A DNA stretch of 64,000 nucleotides from an uncultured Eubacteriales bacterium (GCA_948467545.1 CAOKER010000002.1:186001-250000); one strand, 5' to 3'; positions 1-8,515 are shown, counted from the stretch's first letter. Notes: generated by a model from the sequence alone, not told the origin. Translations and numbers: made by a program.

Positions 1-99
1 CCGCCGGCCTTGCTGAGGCATGCATATACAGCCGACAGGCTTAGAGGGGATGAGCTCGAAAATCGGCTGTCCGAGCTTGCCGACGAATTTAAAAATTAA
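1..99 (+). CDS. C-terminal end of an unidentified protein (partial)
   Basis: An open frame enters from the left edge and stops with TAA at 97-99. It encodes 32 charged, helical-looking residues rich in Asp, Glu, Arg and Leu. A rho-independent terminator follows 14 bp later, which supports a real gene end. Too little is present to name the family. Confidence 0.55.
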   Translation, partial: PPALLRHAYTADRLRGDELENRLSELADEFKN

Positions 100-113
100 T
101 TATGATATGATTG

Positions 114-144
114 AACCGGGAAATTTATTTTCCCGGTTTTTTTA
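114..144 (+). terminator. Rho-independent terminator
   Basis: The inverted repeat AACCGGGAAA / TTTCCCGGTT is followed directly by a run of T. It closes the partial gene to its left and isolates spoIIE. Confidence 0.85.
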
Positions 145-550
145 TGCTGAAAAATCGATCGGCAAAAAAATTCATTCTGCCGTAAAATAAATTGAACAAT
201 GGCAGAATATTTTTGGGAAATAGTCTAATAATCTAAGAAAGCATAATCAATCTCATAATAAACCATAAACCGCCGCGTGTCCTTCGACAGCTTTATTAAA
301 GGGAAGATGATATAATGAGGAACACAAAATTTAAATGGGATAACAGTCTGAAAATTACGGTCTGAACAAGGATGGGCGCGTTTTTGTTAAAATAATAGGT
401 CATTCCTGTCATGAGGCGTGGCGGGCGCGGCGTCAGCTGCGGAAGCAAATCGCGAAAACAGAGTCTGCCGACGGGGAGGAGGGTACAGCTTGCCCAGGTT
501 GTATACCGTGTCATCTGTGCTGTGATTCCGGAAAGGACGGTTAAATTTTT
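145..550 (+). other. Long spoIIE upstream region and leader
   Basis: The first 140 bp are AT-rich and hold the promoter at 284-316. About 230 bp separate the predicted start point from the spoIIE ATG. This leader contains a GC-rich block (about 408-490) unlike its surroundings. A 64-codon frame from 411 overlaps the spoIIE start and has no convincing ribosome binding site, so it is not called as a gene. Confidence 0.4.
284..316 (+). promoter_or_regulatory. Spo0A-type spoIIE promoter with 0A box and 21-bp spacer
   Basis: A -35-like TCGACA (284-289) lies 21 bp from a perfect TATAAT (311-316). The -35 element is part of TTCGACA (283-289), the exact reverse complement of the 0A-box core TGTCGAA. 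Known biology: Spo0A-activated spoIIE and spoIIG promoters of Bacillus use sigma-A hexamers spaced 21-22 bp apart, with 0A boxes near -35. The same geometry in front of spoIIE makes chance unlikely. Confidence 0.65.
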
Positions 551-3010
551 ATGGAAAGAAAAAATACTTTACATGACTTTTCCCTTCGGCTTAAAGGCAG
601 TATAAAGCAGTATTTGCCAAGTTATGCGGGGGATGCAGAAAGCAATAAACAATTTGACGGTGAGATGACTAAAAGGCTGATTAAGACGTTAACGCCTGTG
701 GGAAGATGCTTGTTTTTCGTTTTGACCGGAGCACTTTTCGGAAGTGCAAAGGGCTTTATGGGAAGCTATCCGTTTGGCATCGGACTTTTATGCGCGGCGC
801 AAAAGTATACGGTGTACGTTTATGCGGGACTGATAATAACTTCAATTTTTTCCGGAGCGGAAATTATACCTATGCTTGCCTCTTCGACGGTTGCTTTCGG
901 AATGAGAATCGTAATTGCAAAATTTCTTGACAGTCGCGGGGACAGCACAGATTCTGCCGAGAATACCGAAGCTTCCGGTATGCTGCCGTACAGAGTACCG
1001 CGTTATTTTACCGAGCCGTTGGGTTTCAGAACAGCGGCGGCGGTTATGGGCTCGTTTGCGGGCGGAATTATCAGAATTGTTTTCGGAGGTTTCTTATATT
1101 ATGATCTTTTCGGAACTGTTTTTCAGATGGTTGTCGCACCCGCGGTATGCTTTTTGCTGTCCGGAGTTATAGATAAGGAACGTCGGTATACTGTATTTTA
1201 TGAAACAGGCATTTGCACTGCTGTATTTATATTTCTTTGGTCAATTAAGGATTTAGTTGTATTCGGTTTTTCACTACCGTTGTTTTTCGGATTTTTCTTA
1301 ACCGTATACGCCGCAGAAATGGGCGGTATTCTGCACGGCGGAATGATTGGTTTTATATGCGGGCTGGCATGCGGTTTTACCGACTCTCCGGTTCTTGCCG
1401 CCGCAGGCTTAGCATACGGATTATTTTTAGGGATAGGAAAGCTGGCGGCTTTATCGGCCGCCGCCGTTATCGGCGTACTTATGGAAATTTGGATCGGAGG
1501 AGCGGGAATGTTAAGAACTGCCGCGCCCGATATTATTGCTTCCGCCGTACTTTTTGCTCCTTTTGTAAAGTTCGGGCTGCTTCCGAAAATCTCTTTTTGC
1601 AGTACGGTTTCGTCTGTACCGGAAAGCATAACGTGCAATGCTATAATTTCTGAGTGCAGGCAAAACGATACACGGGAGAGGGTAAAAGCAGCGTCTGATG
1701 CTTTTTCCGCATTGTCTCAGACATGCCGCACGCTGAGCGGACGCTCTAAAATTCCGGGTATTTATGAAACCAGAATGCTGTGCAGCGACGTATTTGATAT
1801 TAGTTGCCGGCACTGTGCCGGCAACTGCGTATGCTATGATAAAAACTTTGATTTGTTATCCGAATCAATAGATGTTATCGCAAGAAGACTGCGTAAAAAC
1901 GGCAGAATTGAGAGAGATGATCTGCCTCAAACAATGAAGAAAATGTGCAAAACCCCCGAAAATCTTATATCGGAAATAAATCTGAGATATGCAAGACTTG
2001 CAGACCGTACGGCAGAAAATGATAAAACAGAAGTATTTGCATACGATTATGAAGCTGTTTCGGAAATACTCGACGGTGCATCAAAGGATTGCGACGATGA
2101 ATATGAACTTAATGAAATTCTTTCAAAAAACGTGTCTTCAGCGGTTGGCTATCTTGATTTTTATGCAAACAATATTGCGGTGTTTGGGAAACGGAAGCTT
2201 CGTATTGTCGCAGGAGGAGTGGACCTCGGAAGAGTGCGTGTCAGCTCTGACGAACTTCATAAAGTATGTGAAAATGTATGTATGAGGCGTCTTGGCAAGC
2301 CTCAGTTTCGTGTAGAAAACGATTATGTGACAATGTGCCTTGAGGCCGTTTCAATGATTTCGGTTGAAGGAGTGTCGGCCTCGCTGGAAAAAAAGGATGA
2401 AACGGTTTGCGGAGATAATGTAGTGTCCTTCGACAGTAAAAACGGATTTTCATATATTCTGATAAGCGACGGAATGGGGAGCGGGCATGACGCGGCACTG
2501 ACATCGCGTGTGGCGGGTGTGTTTCTGAGACGTCTGCTTGAAGCCGGATGCGGAATCGGGGCCGCCCTTGAGCTTCTGAATAACTTTATACGCTCACGCG
2601 GAATAGAATGTTTTGCAACGATAGATTTGCTTGAGATTGATACATATACATCCGAGGCAAAGTTCGTTAAAAGCGGCGCGGCACCGTCATATGTAATACG
2701 TGACGGCAGCCTGTTTAAGGTGGCTTCAGGGACTATACCGGTTGGTATAACACGAGAAATCGGAGCGGAGCAGATAAAATTCAAGCTTGAGAAGGGCGAC
2801 GTAATAGTTATGGTAAGCGACGGAATCGCACAGACGCTTGAGGACAGCGCGTGGCTTGCCGATATTATTATTGGAGAGTGGGATGATAATCTGAAAAATT
2901 TAAGCGATAAAATACTTGACGCCGCAGGCGAACGAAACAGAAGGCGGGATGATATGACGGTAGGACTTATCAGAATCAGTGATTTTAATGAAGAAAGTAC
3001 TGATAACTAA
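551..3010 (+). CDS. spoIIE: Stage II sporulation protein E, serine phosphatase
   Basis: This 819-residue membrane phosphatase activates the forespore factor sigma-F by dephosphorylating SpoIIAA, and it associates with the polar division septum. Roughly residues 50-350 are a run of Gly/Ala/Phe-rich membrane segments. A central regulatory region follows, then a PP2C-type domain from about 600 to the end. Visible metal and catalytic motifs are DGMGSG near residue 640 and a VSDG-type motif near 755. The length matches the family (about 820). AAAGGA at 532-537 precedes the ATG by 13 bases. The gene is monocistronic, between the Spo0A-type promoter and a strong terminator. Confidence 0.96.
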   Translation: MERKNTLHDFSLRLKGSIKQYLPSYAGDAESNKQFDGEMTKRLIKTLTPVGRCLFFVLTGALFGSAKGFMGSYPFGIGLLCAAQKYTVYVYAGLIITSIFSGAEIIPMLASSTVAFGMRIVIAKFLDSRGDSTDSAENTEASGMLPYRVPRYFTEPLGFRTAAAVMGSFAGGIIRIVFGGFLYYDLFGTVFQMVVAPAVCFLLSGVIDKERRYTVFYETGICTAVFIFLWSIKDLVVFGFSLPLFFGFFLTVYAAEMGGILHGGMIGFICGLACGFTDSPVLAAAGLAYGLFLGIGKLAALSAAAVIGVLMEIWIGGAGMLRTAAPDIIASAVLFAPFVKFGLLPKISFCSTVSSVPESITCNAIISECRQNDTRERVKAASDAFSALSQTCRTLSGRSKIPGIYETRMLCSDVFDISCRHCAGNCVCYDKNFDLLSESIDVIARRLRKNGRIERDDLPQTMKKMCKTPENLISEINLRYARLADRTAENDKTEVFAYDYEAVSEILDGASKDCDDEYELNEILSKNVSSAVGYLDFYANNIAVFGKRKLRIVAGGVDLGRVRVSSDELHKVCENVCMRRLGKPQFRVENDYVTMCLEAVSMISVEGVSASLEKKDETVCGDNVVSFDSKNGFSYILISDGMGSGHDAALTSRVAGVFLRRLLEAGCGIGAALELLNNFIRSRGIECFATIDLLEIDTYTSEAKFVKSGAAPSYVIRDGSLFKVASGTIPVGITREIGAEQIKFKLEKGDVIVMVSDGIAQTLEDSAWLADIIIGEWDDNLKNLSDKILDAAGERNRRRDDMTVGLIRISDFNEESTDN

Positions 3011-3019
3011 ATTAATATA

Positions 3020-3054
3020 AAAAAACCGGAAATTGGGACAATTTCCGGTTTTTT
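3020..3054 (+). terminator. spoIIE terminator
   Basis: A long perfect stem (AAAACCGGAAATT pairing with AATTTCCGGTTTT around a 5-base loop) ends in a T tract, starting 10 bp after the spoIIE stop. Confidence 0.92.
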
Positions 3055-3510
3055 ATATCTTTTTAAGGCTTGAATCGTTTTTCTTTTTATGCTATAATAA
3101 TCTCAAAGCTTCGCTTTTCGATCAGCGAGTTTTGTTTCGTTGTCACAGACAGCGATTTTGCGAAGCAAAACCACAAAACATTGCGGTTTGTCTGTAAATA
3201 AAGTTATCATGTAGAACGTCTTGCGAGACAAGACGTTGCGGCAAACGCCCCGCGCAGGAGCGCCGGTGCGGCTGTGCAGTTGACGGTTTCGGACGGGCTC
3301 CTCAAGAATACCATTGAGGCAAAACAAAACTTTTGCTTCGGAATATAGTTGTAACGAGGCTTCGGGATATAATTGTAACGAGAGGTGAGAAGAGCTGAAA
3401 GATAAATTTTAACTCGATGTTCTCCGGATACAAACTAAGCTTCATGCTTTTTCGCTAATAGTTGCTGTCGGCTTTATCGTAGAGGAAAGCGGTTAAAGCT
3501 TTGAGTACAT
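3055..3510. repeat. Gene-free region with inverted and direct short repeats; possible dispersed element
   Basis: No supported gene. Composition changes abruptly. It contains a perfect 9-bp-stem hairpin at 3215-3237, the nested motif GCGAAGCAAAAC, and two direct copies of a roughly 24-bp unit (CTTCGGAATATAGTTGTAACG, then CTTCGGGATATAATTGTAACG) at 3337-3382. A 74-codon minus-strand frame crosses it but has no ribosome binding site. It may be a small dispersed repeat; only a genome-wide search could tell. Confidence 0.35.
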
Positions 3511-5244
3511 ATGAAAGGAATGAATATAACTATTATAAAAATGTTGAAAAAGATTACGGCTCTGCTGGTAACAGCAGCTTTTATTTTGCTTATGATTCCG
3601 TCTTTACAGGTTACGTCGTTTGCCGTGCCCGATACTACATATACCGGAACTGAAAATGAGAAAACAGTATATAATTTCTTGATGAATGTTTTAAAGGTTA
3701 ATGATGCGGCGGCTGCGGGAATACTTGCAAACTTATATTCTGAATCAGCCTATAATCCTAAAGCAGAGCATATAGAAGCGGACGGTTCGCTCAGTTATGG
3801 ACTTTGCCAGTGGAATAAAACCCGTCTTACTGCGCTGAAGGATTTTTGTTCTGCAAATGGTTATGATTATACAACGCTGAACGGGCAGCTTTATTTTCTT
3901 AAGTATGAGCTTGAAGGCAGTGAAGCAAAAGCTTATGAAAAGGTGAAAAACGTAAGTAACACTGCCGACGGAGCGTATCTTGCAGGGTATAACTGGGCGG
4001 CGTATTTTGAACGGTGTGCAAGTATATATTATGAAAGCCGAGCTTGCCTTTCAAGAGATTCGTATTGGCCTATTTACGGAATCGCGCCTAAGGTTATGAC
4101 TGCGCGCGGAATAAATTATCCGATAACCCTTTCAGGCGGTTCCCACTATTCTCTTTACGGTTCGGTTGAATCGCCGAATGTATTGACAAAAGCGGAAGTC
4201 AGTATAAAGGACGCCTCGGGAAACGTCATGTTTAGCTATACTGCCTCCGGCAAGAAATACATTGATATAAATCAGAACGCGGACAGCAAAATGCTTTTTA
4301 ATAAGCTGACTGACGGTACATATTATTATTGCGTATATGCTGAGGACAGCTGTGGTTTTGTATTGGATTTTAACAGAGAATTTACCGTCGGATCGACCGA
4401 AACTCAGACACAAACCTTGTCATCTCAGGAAGCGGAACATAATCATAACAATTTACTTGGATACTCGTGGGATAAGGGCACGGTAATTATCGAGCCGACT
4501 GTAGAAGAAGACGGTTTGATGCTTTATACCTGCTACTGCGGCGTCAGCAGAACAGAGGCAATTCCCAAGCTTATTTCTTCTTTTACAGTAACATATGATG
4601 CAAACGGAGGAGCCGAAGCACCCGAAACGCAGGGAAAAGCAATAGATACGGATATTTTTCTGAGCAGTACGATTCCTTTGAGAGAAGGCTATGTTTTTCT
4701 TGGCTGGTCGGAGAACAAATCGGCGGAGGAAGCCGAATATCTGGCTGGAGATATATATTCCAAAAATGCCGATGCGGTTCTTTACGCAGTTTGGCGCGAG
4801 GAGGTTATTTCCGTGAAGGAAATAACATTGTCTGCTGTTAATATATCTCTCTTTGAGGGGGAAGCTGTAAAGCTTGAGGCAGAAGTTTTCCCTGATAATG
4901 CCGCGAATAAAAACGTAGTGTGGACAAGCTCAGATCCTGATATAGCCGCTGTTGATACGGAAGGCAATGTTACAGGCGTCAAGGCCGGAACCGCAGTTGT
5001 AACGGCGTCTGCTGAAGACGGAAAAGGAAGCTATGCATCCTGCTATATAAATGTTGCTGGATCAGATTGGGTTATTGGTGATTTAAACGGTGACGGTGAT
5101 GTAAACAGTAAGGATATGGTAAGAATGATGAAGTACCTGGCCGGAATAGATGTCAATATCTTTTTCCCGGATGTGAACGGGGACGGAAATGAGAACGTAA
5201 TAGATCTTTCCCGTCTTATGAAAATTATTGCCGGTGTTATTTGA
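3511..5244 (+). CDS. Secreted phage-tail-lysozyme-like protein with InlB repeat, Ig-like domain and dockerin
   Basis: 577 residues. An N-terminal signal peptide has a hydrophobic core at about 15-33 and a likely cut after TSFA. Residues about 45-190 resemble phage tail-tip lysozyme domains, with a catalytic-type Glu in the NLYSESAYNP region and YGLCQWN. A beta-rich part follows, then one Listeria-Bacteroides (InlB-type) repeat near 350-428, a BIG2-type Ig domain near 430-515, and a C-terminal type I dockerin from about 520. The dockerin shows two calcium loops, DLNGDGDVNSKD and DVNGDGNENVID. Dockerins bind cohesins, so the protein probably joins a cell-surface assembly. The start is uncertain: the ATG at 3541 would also give a good signal peptide, and no ideal ribosome binding site is seen for either. 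Confidence 0.88.
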   Translation: MKGMNITIIKMLKKITALLVTAAFILLMIPSLQVTSFAVPDTTYTGTENEKTVYNFLMNVLKVNDAAAAGILANLYSESAYNPKAEHIEADGSLSYGLCQWNKTRLTALKDFCSANGYDYTTLNGQLYFLKYELEGSEAKAYEKVKNVSNTADGAYLAGYNWAAYFERCASIYYESRACLSRDSYWPIYGIAPKVMTARGINYPITLSGGSHYSLYGSVESPNVLTKAEVSIKDASGNVMFSYTASGKKYIDINQNADSKMLFNKLTDGTYYYCVYAEDSCGFVLDFNREFTVGSTETQTQTLSSQEAEHNHNNLLGYSWDKGTVIIEPTVEEDGLMLYTCYCGVSRTEAIPKLISSFTVTYDANGGAEAPETQGKAIDTDIFLSSTIPLREGYVFLGWSENKSAEEAEYLAGDIYSKNADAVLYAVWREEVISVKEITLSAVNISLFEGEAVKLEAEVFPDNAANKNVVWTSSDPDIAAVDTEGNVTGVKAGTAVVTASAEDGKGSYASCYINVAGSDWVIGDLNGDGDVNSKDMVRMMKYLAGIDVNIFFPDVNGDGNENVIDLSRLMKIIAGVI

Positions 5245-5347
5245 GGAGAGGTTGTCGGCCTTATATCGAGTTTTAACAGTAAAAGCAACGGCTTCCGTAT
5301 TAAATAAAGCCTGTTAATGACCGTTACGTAAAATTTGGTTGAGATTT

Positions 5348-5386
5348 AAAAGTCAGTCTCATATATTTGCATGAGACTGACTTTTT
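5348..5386. terminator. Bidirectional terminator
   Basis: A 15-bp perfect stem (AAAGTCAGTCTCAT and its complement) around an 8-base loop, flanked by A and T runs, lies between two convergent genes and can serve both. Confidence 0.9.
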
Positions 5387-5418
5387 AGTTTTGCATGACG
5401 ATTATATACGGCTTTGAA

Positions 5419-6099
5419 TTATATACGGCTTTGATTTTCTGTTTGAATATCCGTGTTTTTTTGCCGGGCTCGGATTTCGGCACTGTGAGATGTTATCATA
5501 ATAAACTCATTTTTATATTGCGAACGGCGGATTCTGTGCTCCGGAGGAGAAAATATATTGCGGAATGTATAAACTGTATTGTCTTGCAGATAAAAGCCGG
5601 ATATTTTATTTTTGTGTTTGATACTTGTTTTAAAATATAGTTCGGTTTCTTTTATTGACATCATTCTTTTTTGCTGCAAAAGCCACGTTTGTGCTTGTCT
5701 GTGATATGCAAGAGGCTTCTCGCCTGTCATAATAATATAATCTATATAGAGCGATAGGAATCGATCGTCGTTTTGTGTTATTTCCAATTCGGATAAGAGG
5801 CATATACCATTTGACTTATGGCGTGTGTTAATTCTTCGCTTGCTTGAAGGCTTATCATTTTCTATAGTATTATCTTCAAATGTTTCACGTGAAACATTTG
5901 ATTTCAAAGAGGTTATAAGACTCTTTATACAATTTTCCGTTACCTTCCTGTAGAAAGAATTTATAAAGTCCATTTCTTCAAAAACAGGGATGTACAAATG
6001 GATAGAGGAGAATATATTTTTGTCATCTTCGGAAAATTCTGTTGTATTTAAATACTCGGAATTTAAATTTGTGAGCAGATATGTATTATAATTCAGCAA
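5419..6099 (-). CDS. RsiV/DUF3298-like protein containing a parS site
   Basis: 226 residues with no signal peptide or membrane segment. The pattern resembles the DUF3298 domain of RsiV and PdaC: an early IPVF..-DFINSFY element, then NDDRFLSLYIDY-IIMTGEKP, then a GFYLQDNTVYTF strand near the end. The GG usually seen in the tGGah motif is replaced by GE. This assignment is tentative. The start is TTG, chosen because AAAGGAGC lies 6 bases upstream. The codons for NVSRETF contain a perfect parS palindrome, so part of this frame is constrained by chromosome segregation. Family members are usually extracytoplasmic, so the lack of an export signal is odd. Confidence 0.5.
   Translation of the reverse strand: MLNYNTYLLTNLNSEYLNTTEFSEDDKNIFSSIHLYIPVFEEMDFINSFYRKVTENCIKSLITSLKSNVSRETFEDNTIENDKPSSKRRINTRHKSNGICLLSELEITQNDDRFLSLYIDYIIMTGEKPLAYHRQAQTWLLQQKRMMSIKETELYFKTSIKHKNKISGFYLQDNTVYTFRNIFSPPEHRIRRSQYKNEFIMITSHSAEIRARQKNTDIQTENQSRI
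5881..5896. promoter_or_regulatory. parS centromere site (perfect)
   Basis: TGTTTCACGTGAAACA is the exact 16-bp ParB (Spo0J) binding palindrome of Firmicutes. It lies inside the DUF3298-like gene, as parS sites often lie inside genes. A second, near-perfect site is 1.57 kb away at 7447. Confidence 0.92.
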
Positions 6100-6531
6100 T
6101 TTTAAGCTCCTTTCTTTTTTAGCGTATGTAAGCCCTTTATAATAATTCGTGTTTTATTGTTTGAGGATTCAATAATTCGGATTGCTTTACCGCCTAACAA
6201 TGAAGAAACGAAACATAATGGAAAAACAGCGAATTAATTGCAGGCATGAGTTTAAAGTGACGGCTAAACGGCCTTGCTGCGCCTTTTTTATGGCAGAGTA
6301 TTGGTTAAGTGTATTTATGTGTATTTAAGTGTTTTTAAATGTATTTATTCATATGCCTGAGTGTTTATCATACTATCTAATGGTGCAAGTGCCTTTTCAA
6401 TGAAAGGTATAATTAAGCGATAACACGGAATATCTTATATTTTTATGTTAAGAATATAATGAATGGAATTTTCGGTTTTGCTGATTTTGATATATAGTTA
6501 TTATATGAAGATTAACTTTCAATAATGCAGC
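6100..6531. repeat. AT-rich gap with a 10-bp repeat
   Basis: No gene is seen. At 6307-6350 there are about four degenerate tandem copies of a 10-mer resembling GTGTATTTAA. The rest is AT-rich and presumably holds the promoter of the minus-strand DUF3298-like gene, but no clear hexamer pair was found. Confidence 0.45.
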
Positions 6532-6568
6532 AAAAATGCCCTGCAATTATTTTCACAGGGTATTTTTG
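6532..6568 (-). terminator. Second terminator downstream of hpf
   Basis: CCCTG / CAGGG with flanking A and T runs forms a hairpin that works in either direction. No plus-strand gene lies directly upstream, so it is most likely a backup terminator for hpf. Confidence 0.6.
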
Positions 6569-6612
6569 TTATATTTCATGGCTTCGGGCAGTTGAACAAT
6601 GTAAAACAAAAG

Positions 6613-6633
6613 CCCACCCGCATAGCGGGTGGG
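6613..6633 (-). terminator. hpf terminator
   Basis: A perfect CCCACCCGC / GCGGGTGGG stem with a 3-base loop is followed on the minus strand by CTTTTGTTTT. It lies about 90 bases past the hpf stop. Confidence 0.85.
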
Positions 6634-6721
6634 GTAACAAGTGATATACTGAAATTTTCTCTGAATAAAATATTCAAGCCTGTTATTCCGGTATTATAGA
6701 TTTTATTCTGTCATGATAGGA

Positions 6722-7252
6722 TTACATAGGCTCGATGATTCCGTAATCACCATCGTCGCGTTTATATGCCACGCTCATTTTGCCGTTTTCGGCGTTTGAA
6801 AACATATAAAAATGATGACCGAGCAAATTCATATGAAGTATAGCTTCAGACGGCGTCATAGGACGCATATCAAATGTTTTAACTATTTTTATGTTAAAAT
6901 CTGTTTCTTCCTCGTCGGCAGCGGAGCTGTCTGTCATTCCCTCGTCGGCAAATGCGCCGCTTCTCAGCTGTTTTTCAAGCTTCGTTTTGTTCTTACGGAT
7001 TTGACGAAGAATTTTTTCAATAGCTTCGTCGAGAGCATTGTTAAAGGTTTCGGCAGTTACTTCAGCGCGGAACATTGTCCCGTGATTTGAGATAGTAAGT
7101 TCAAGTCTTTCTGAATTTTTGATTTTTGAGAGAGTTACATAAGCCGTCGCCTCATCGTCAAAAAATTTATCAAATTTTTTGAGCTTTCGTTCAAATAACA
7201 GCTTAAGATCTTCCTGAACTTCCATTTGACGTCCGATTGTCGTAATTTTCAT
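6722..7252 (-). CDS. hpf: Ribosome hibernation promoting factor, long form
   Basis: 176 residues, the normal size of long HPF. The N-terminal half (1-100) has the RaiA/HPF fold signature: an MKITTIGRQMEV start, KLKKFDKFFDD, and a basic helix ILRQIRKNKTKLEKQL that sits in the 30S decoding region. After an acidic linker (about 102-118) comes the C-terminal dimerisation domain with IVKTFDMRPMTPSEAILHMNLLGHHFYMF. Long HPF dimerises 70S ribosomes into inactive 100S particles in stationary phase and sporulation. GAGG lies 9 bases before the ATG. It is monocistronic, with its own promoter and two terminators. Confidence 0.97.
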   Translation of the reverse strand: MKITTIGRQMEVQEDLKLLFERKLKKFDKFFDDEATAYVTLSKIKNSERLELTISNHGTMFRAEVTAETFNNALDEAIEKILRQIRKNKTKLEKQLRSGAFADEGMTDSSAADEEETDFNIKIVKTFDMRPMTPSEAILHMNLLGHHFYMFSNAENGKMSVAYKRDDGDYGIIEPM

Positions 7253-7359
7253 AGAAACAACCTCTTTTCCTTAGCCGTGTTAGAAATTAAAGGACTATAC
7301 AATATGCAGTAGAAGTATGTATTAAAATGACATATGATAATCTTTATTTCTACAATACA

Positions 7360-7387
7360 ATTATATCACAAATCCATAAAAAGTAAA
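7360..7387 (-). promoter_or_regulatory. hpf promoter (sigma-A)
   Basis: Read on the minus strand: TTTACT, a 16-bp spacer ending in TG plus one base (extended -10), then TATAAT. Confidence 0.65.
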
Positions 7388-7446
7388 TAGATTATTTATT
7401 AATTCTATGTTTATTTTTATCAGGCTAAAAAGCAAAGGATTCCAAA

Positions 7447-7462
7447 TGCTTCACGTGAAACA
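7447..7462. promoter_or_regulatory. parS-like site (one mismatch)
   Basis: TGCTTCACGTGAAACA differs from the ParB-binding parS consensus at one base of 16. It lies between hpf and pgeF, 14 bp past the pgeF stop and upstream of the hpf promoter. Confidence 0.8.
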
Positions 7463-7475
7463 TTTTATGGCGGAT

Positions 7476-8231
7476 TTAAATTTGAATCGCCGCAATCATT
7501 GTACCGTTCAGCACCTTTTCTTTTCTGAAAGAATAAAAGTTTTTAGTATCGCAGGAAGTGCAAAAGGGAGCAATATTTATATTATTAGGATTTATTCCTG
7601 CCTCGGTTAACAGCCATGCATTTAACGAAGGTAAGTCATAAAAGAATGAAGAGTCTGTACTTTGTGAAATTATAAAGTCATCCGTATGATTGCCAACGCT
7701 GGCTCTGACGGCAGTTAAAAAATCATCTTTAACCTCAAAGCAGCATGAATGTATTGCGGCGCCGATAGCGACTTGTATTTTGTCTTTGTCGGCTCCGTAA
7801 TTTGTCATTATTCGTACCGCATTTGCTGCAATTCCCGGTACGCTGTTTTTAGGAAAATTATTCTGTTTTGCAATTGTACCGCGCCATCCGGCATGTACGG
7901 CGGCCGCAATTTTGTTGTGAGAATCGCAGAGAATGATCGGAACGCAATCGGCTGTACGTATTGCAATGCCATATTTTATATCGGTCTTTAAAAAAGAATT
8001 TTCTGAAATTACAAAGCCGTCGCAATAGTGAGGTGTATTTATATTATTATCATTTATATATACAATGTCGGGTGAGTGAATTTGTTTTTCTGCCTGAATT
8101 ATTTGAAACGGGAGTGCGTCGGCGTCAGACTTTCTGGTTGTAAAAAAGTGGTTTGCTTTTATATTATCTGCCGTATATAAAGCATTTTGCGGCAGAAAGG
8201 TAAAATTACTGTTATACTCGTTTATTTTCAT
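7476..8231 (-). CDS. pgeF: Peptidoglycan editing factor / multicopper oxidase-like purine nucleoside phosphorylase (YfiH/YlmD)
   Basis: 251 residues. The family signature is clear: TADCVPIILCD, AAAVHAGWRGT, and GAAIHSCCFEV near the C-terminal third, with the His and Cys residues that bind metal in DUF152 (Cu-oxidase_4) proteins. Members act on adenosine and other purine nucleosides, and in E. coli the protein removes wrongly built muropeptides. GGAG precedes the ATG. The roughly 130-base leader contains four degenerate copies of CTTATGGA, the last being part of the ribosome binding site. Confidence 0.93.
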   Translation of the reverse strand: MKINEYNSNFTFLPQNALYTADNIKANHFFTTRKSDADALPFQIIQAEKQIHSPDIVYINDNNINTPHYCDGFVISENSFLKTDIKYGIAIRTADCVPIILCDSHNKIAAAVHAGWRGTIAKQNNFPKNSVPGIAANAVRIMTNYGADKDKIQVAIGAAIHSCCFEVKDDFLTAVRASVGNHTDDFIISQSTDSSFFYDLPSLNAWLLTEAGINPNNINIAPFCTSCDTKNFYSFRKEKVLNGTMIAAIQI

Positions 8232-8367
8232 ATTTAATCTCCATAAGTAATTATTATTCCGCGGTATGTTTTAATTGCTCATAAGGCGGTCCATAAGGAA
8301 CCCGTAAAGTTCCGAAAGTCGTCCATAAGCTGTCTATACGGAGCGTCTTGCTTTCGGCTATGATTGA

Positions 8368-8396
8368 ATTTTAACATAATTATGCATAGCTGTCAA
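8368..8396 (-). promoter_or_regulatory. pgeF promoter (sigma-A)
   Basis: On the minus strand TTGACA, exactly 17 bp, TAAAAT. It is divergent from the ABC transporter promoter 40 bp away. Confidence 0.8.
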
Positions 8397-8435
8397 TTAA
8401 AAGCAAATATTTTAGCTTTTTAACACGATAAAGCG

Positions 8436-8464
8436 TTGACAAACTGTTCCGAATGAGTTATAAT
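8436..8464 (+). promoter_or_regulatory. Amino-acid ABC transporter promoter (sigma-A)
   Basis: TTGACA, 17 bp, TATAAT: a full consensus match. It also shows that translation cannot start at the upstream in-frame codon at 8453, which lies inside the promoter. Confidence 0.93.
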
Positions 8465-8515
8465 ATATTTACTATTTTTATAATAAGTTTATACTATGCT
8501 AAAGGAGTATTTACA

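Noticed and set aside
1198-1638. Long antisense frames inside spoIIE and other genes
   Set aside because: Shadows of well-supported genes; no start signals or recognisable domains.
3103-3327. 74-codon minus-strand frame
   Set aside because: No ribosome binding site, unusual composition, crosses palindromic repeats; probably not translated.
6534-6640. Small RNA between two hairpins
   Set aside because: Both hairpins are better explained as successive hpf terminators on the minus strand.
8453-8515. N-terminal extension of the binding protein
   Set aside because: The region holds the consensus -10 and the ribosome binding site; the lipoprotein signal begins at 8516.
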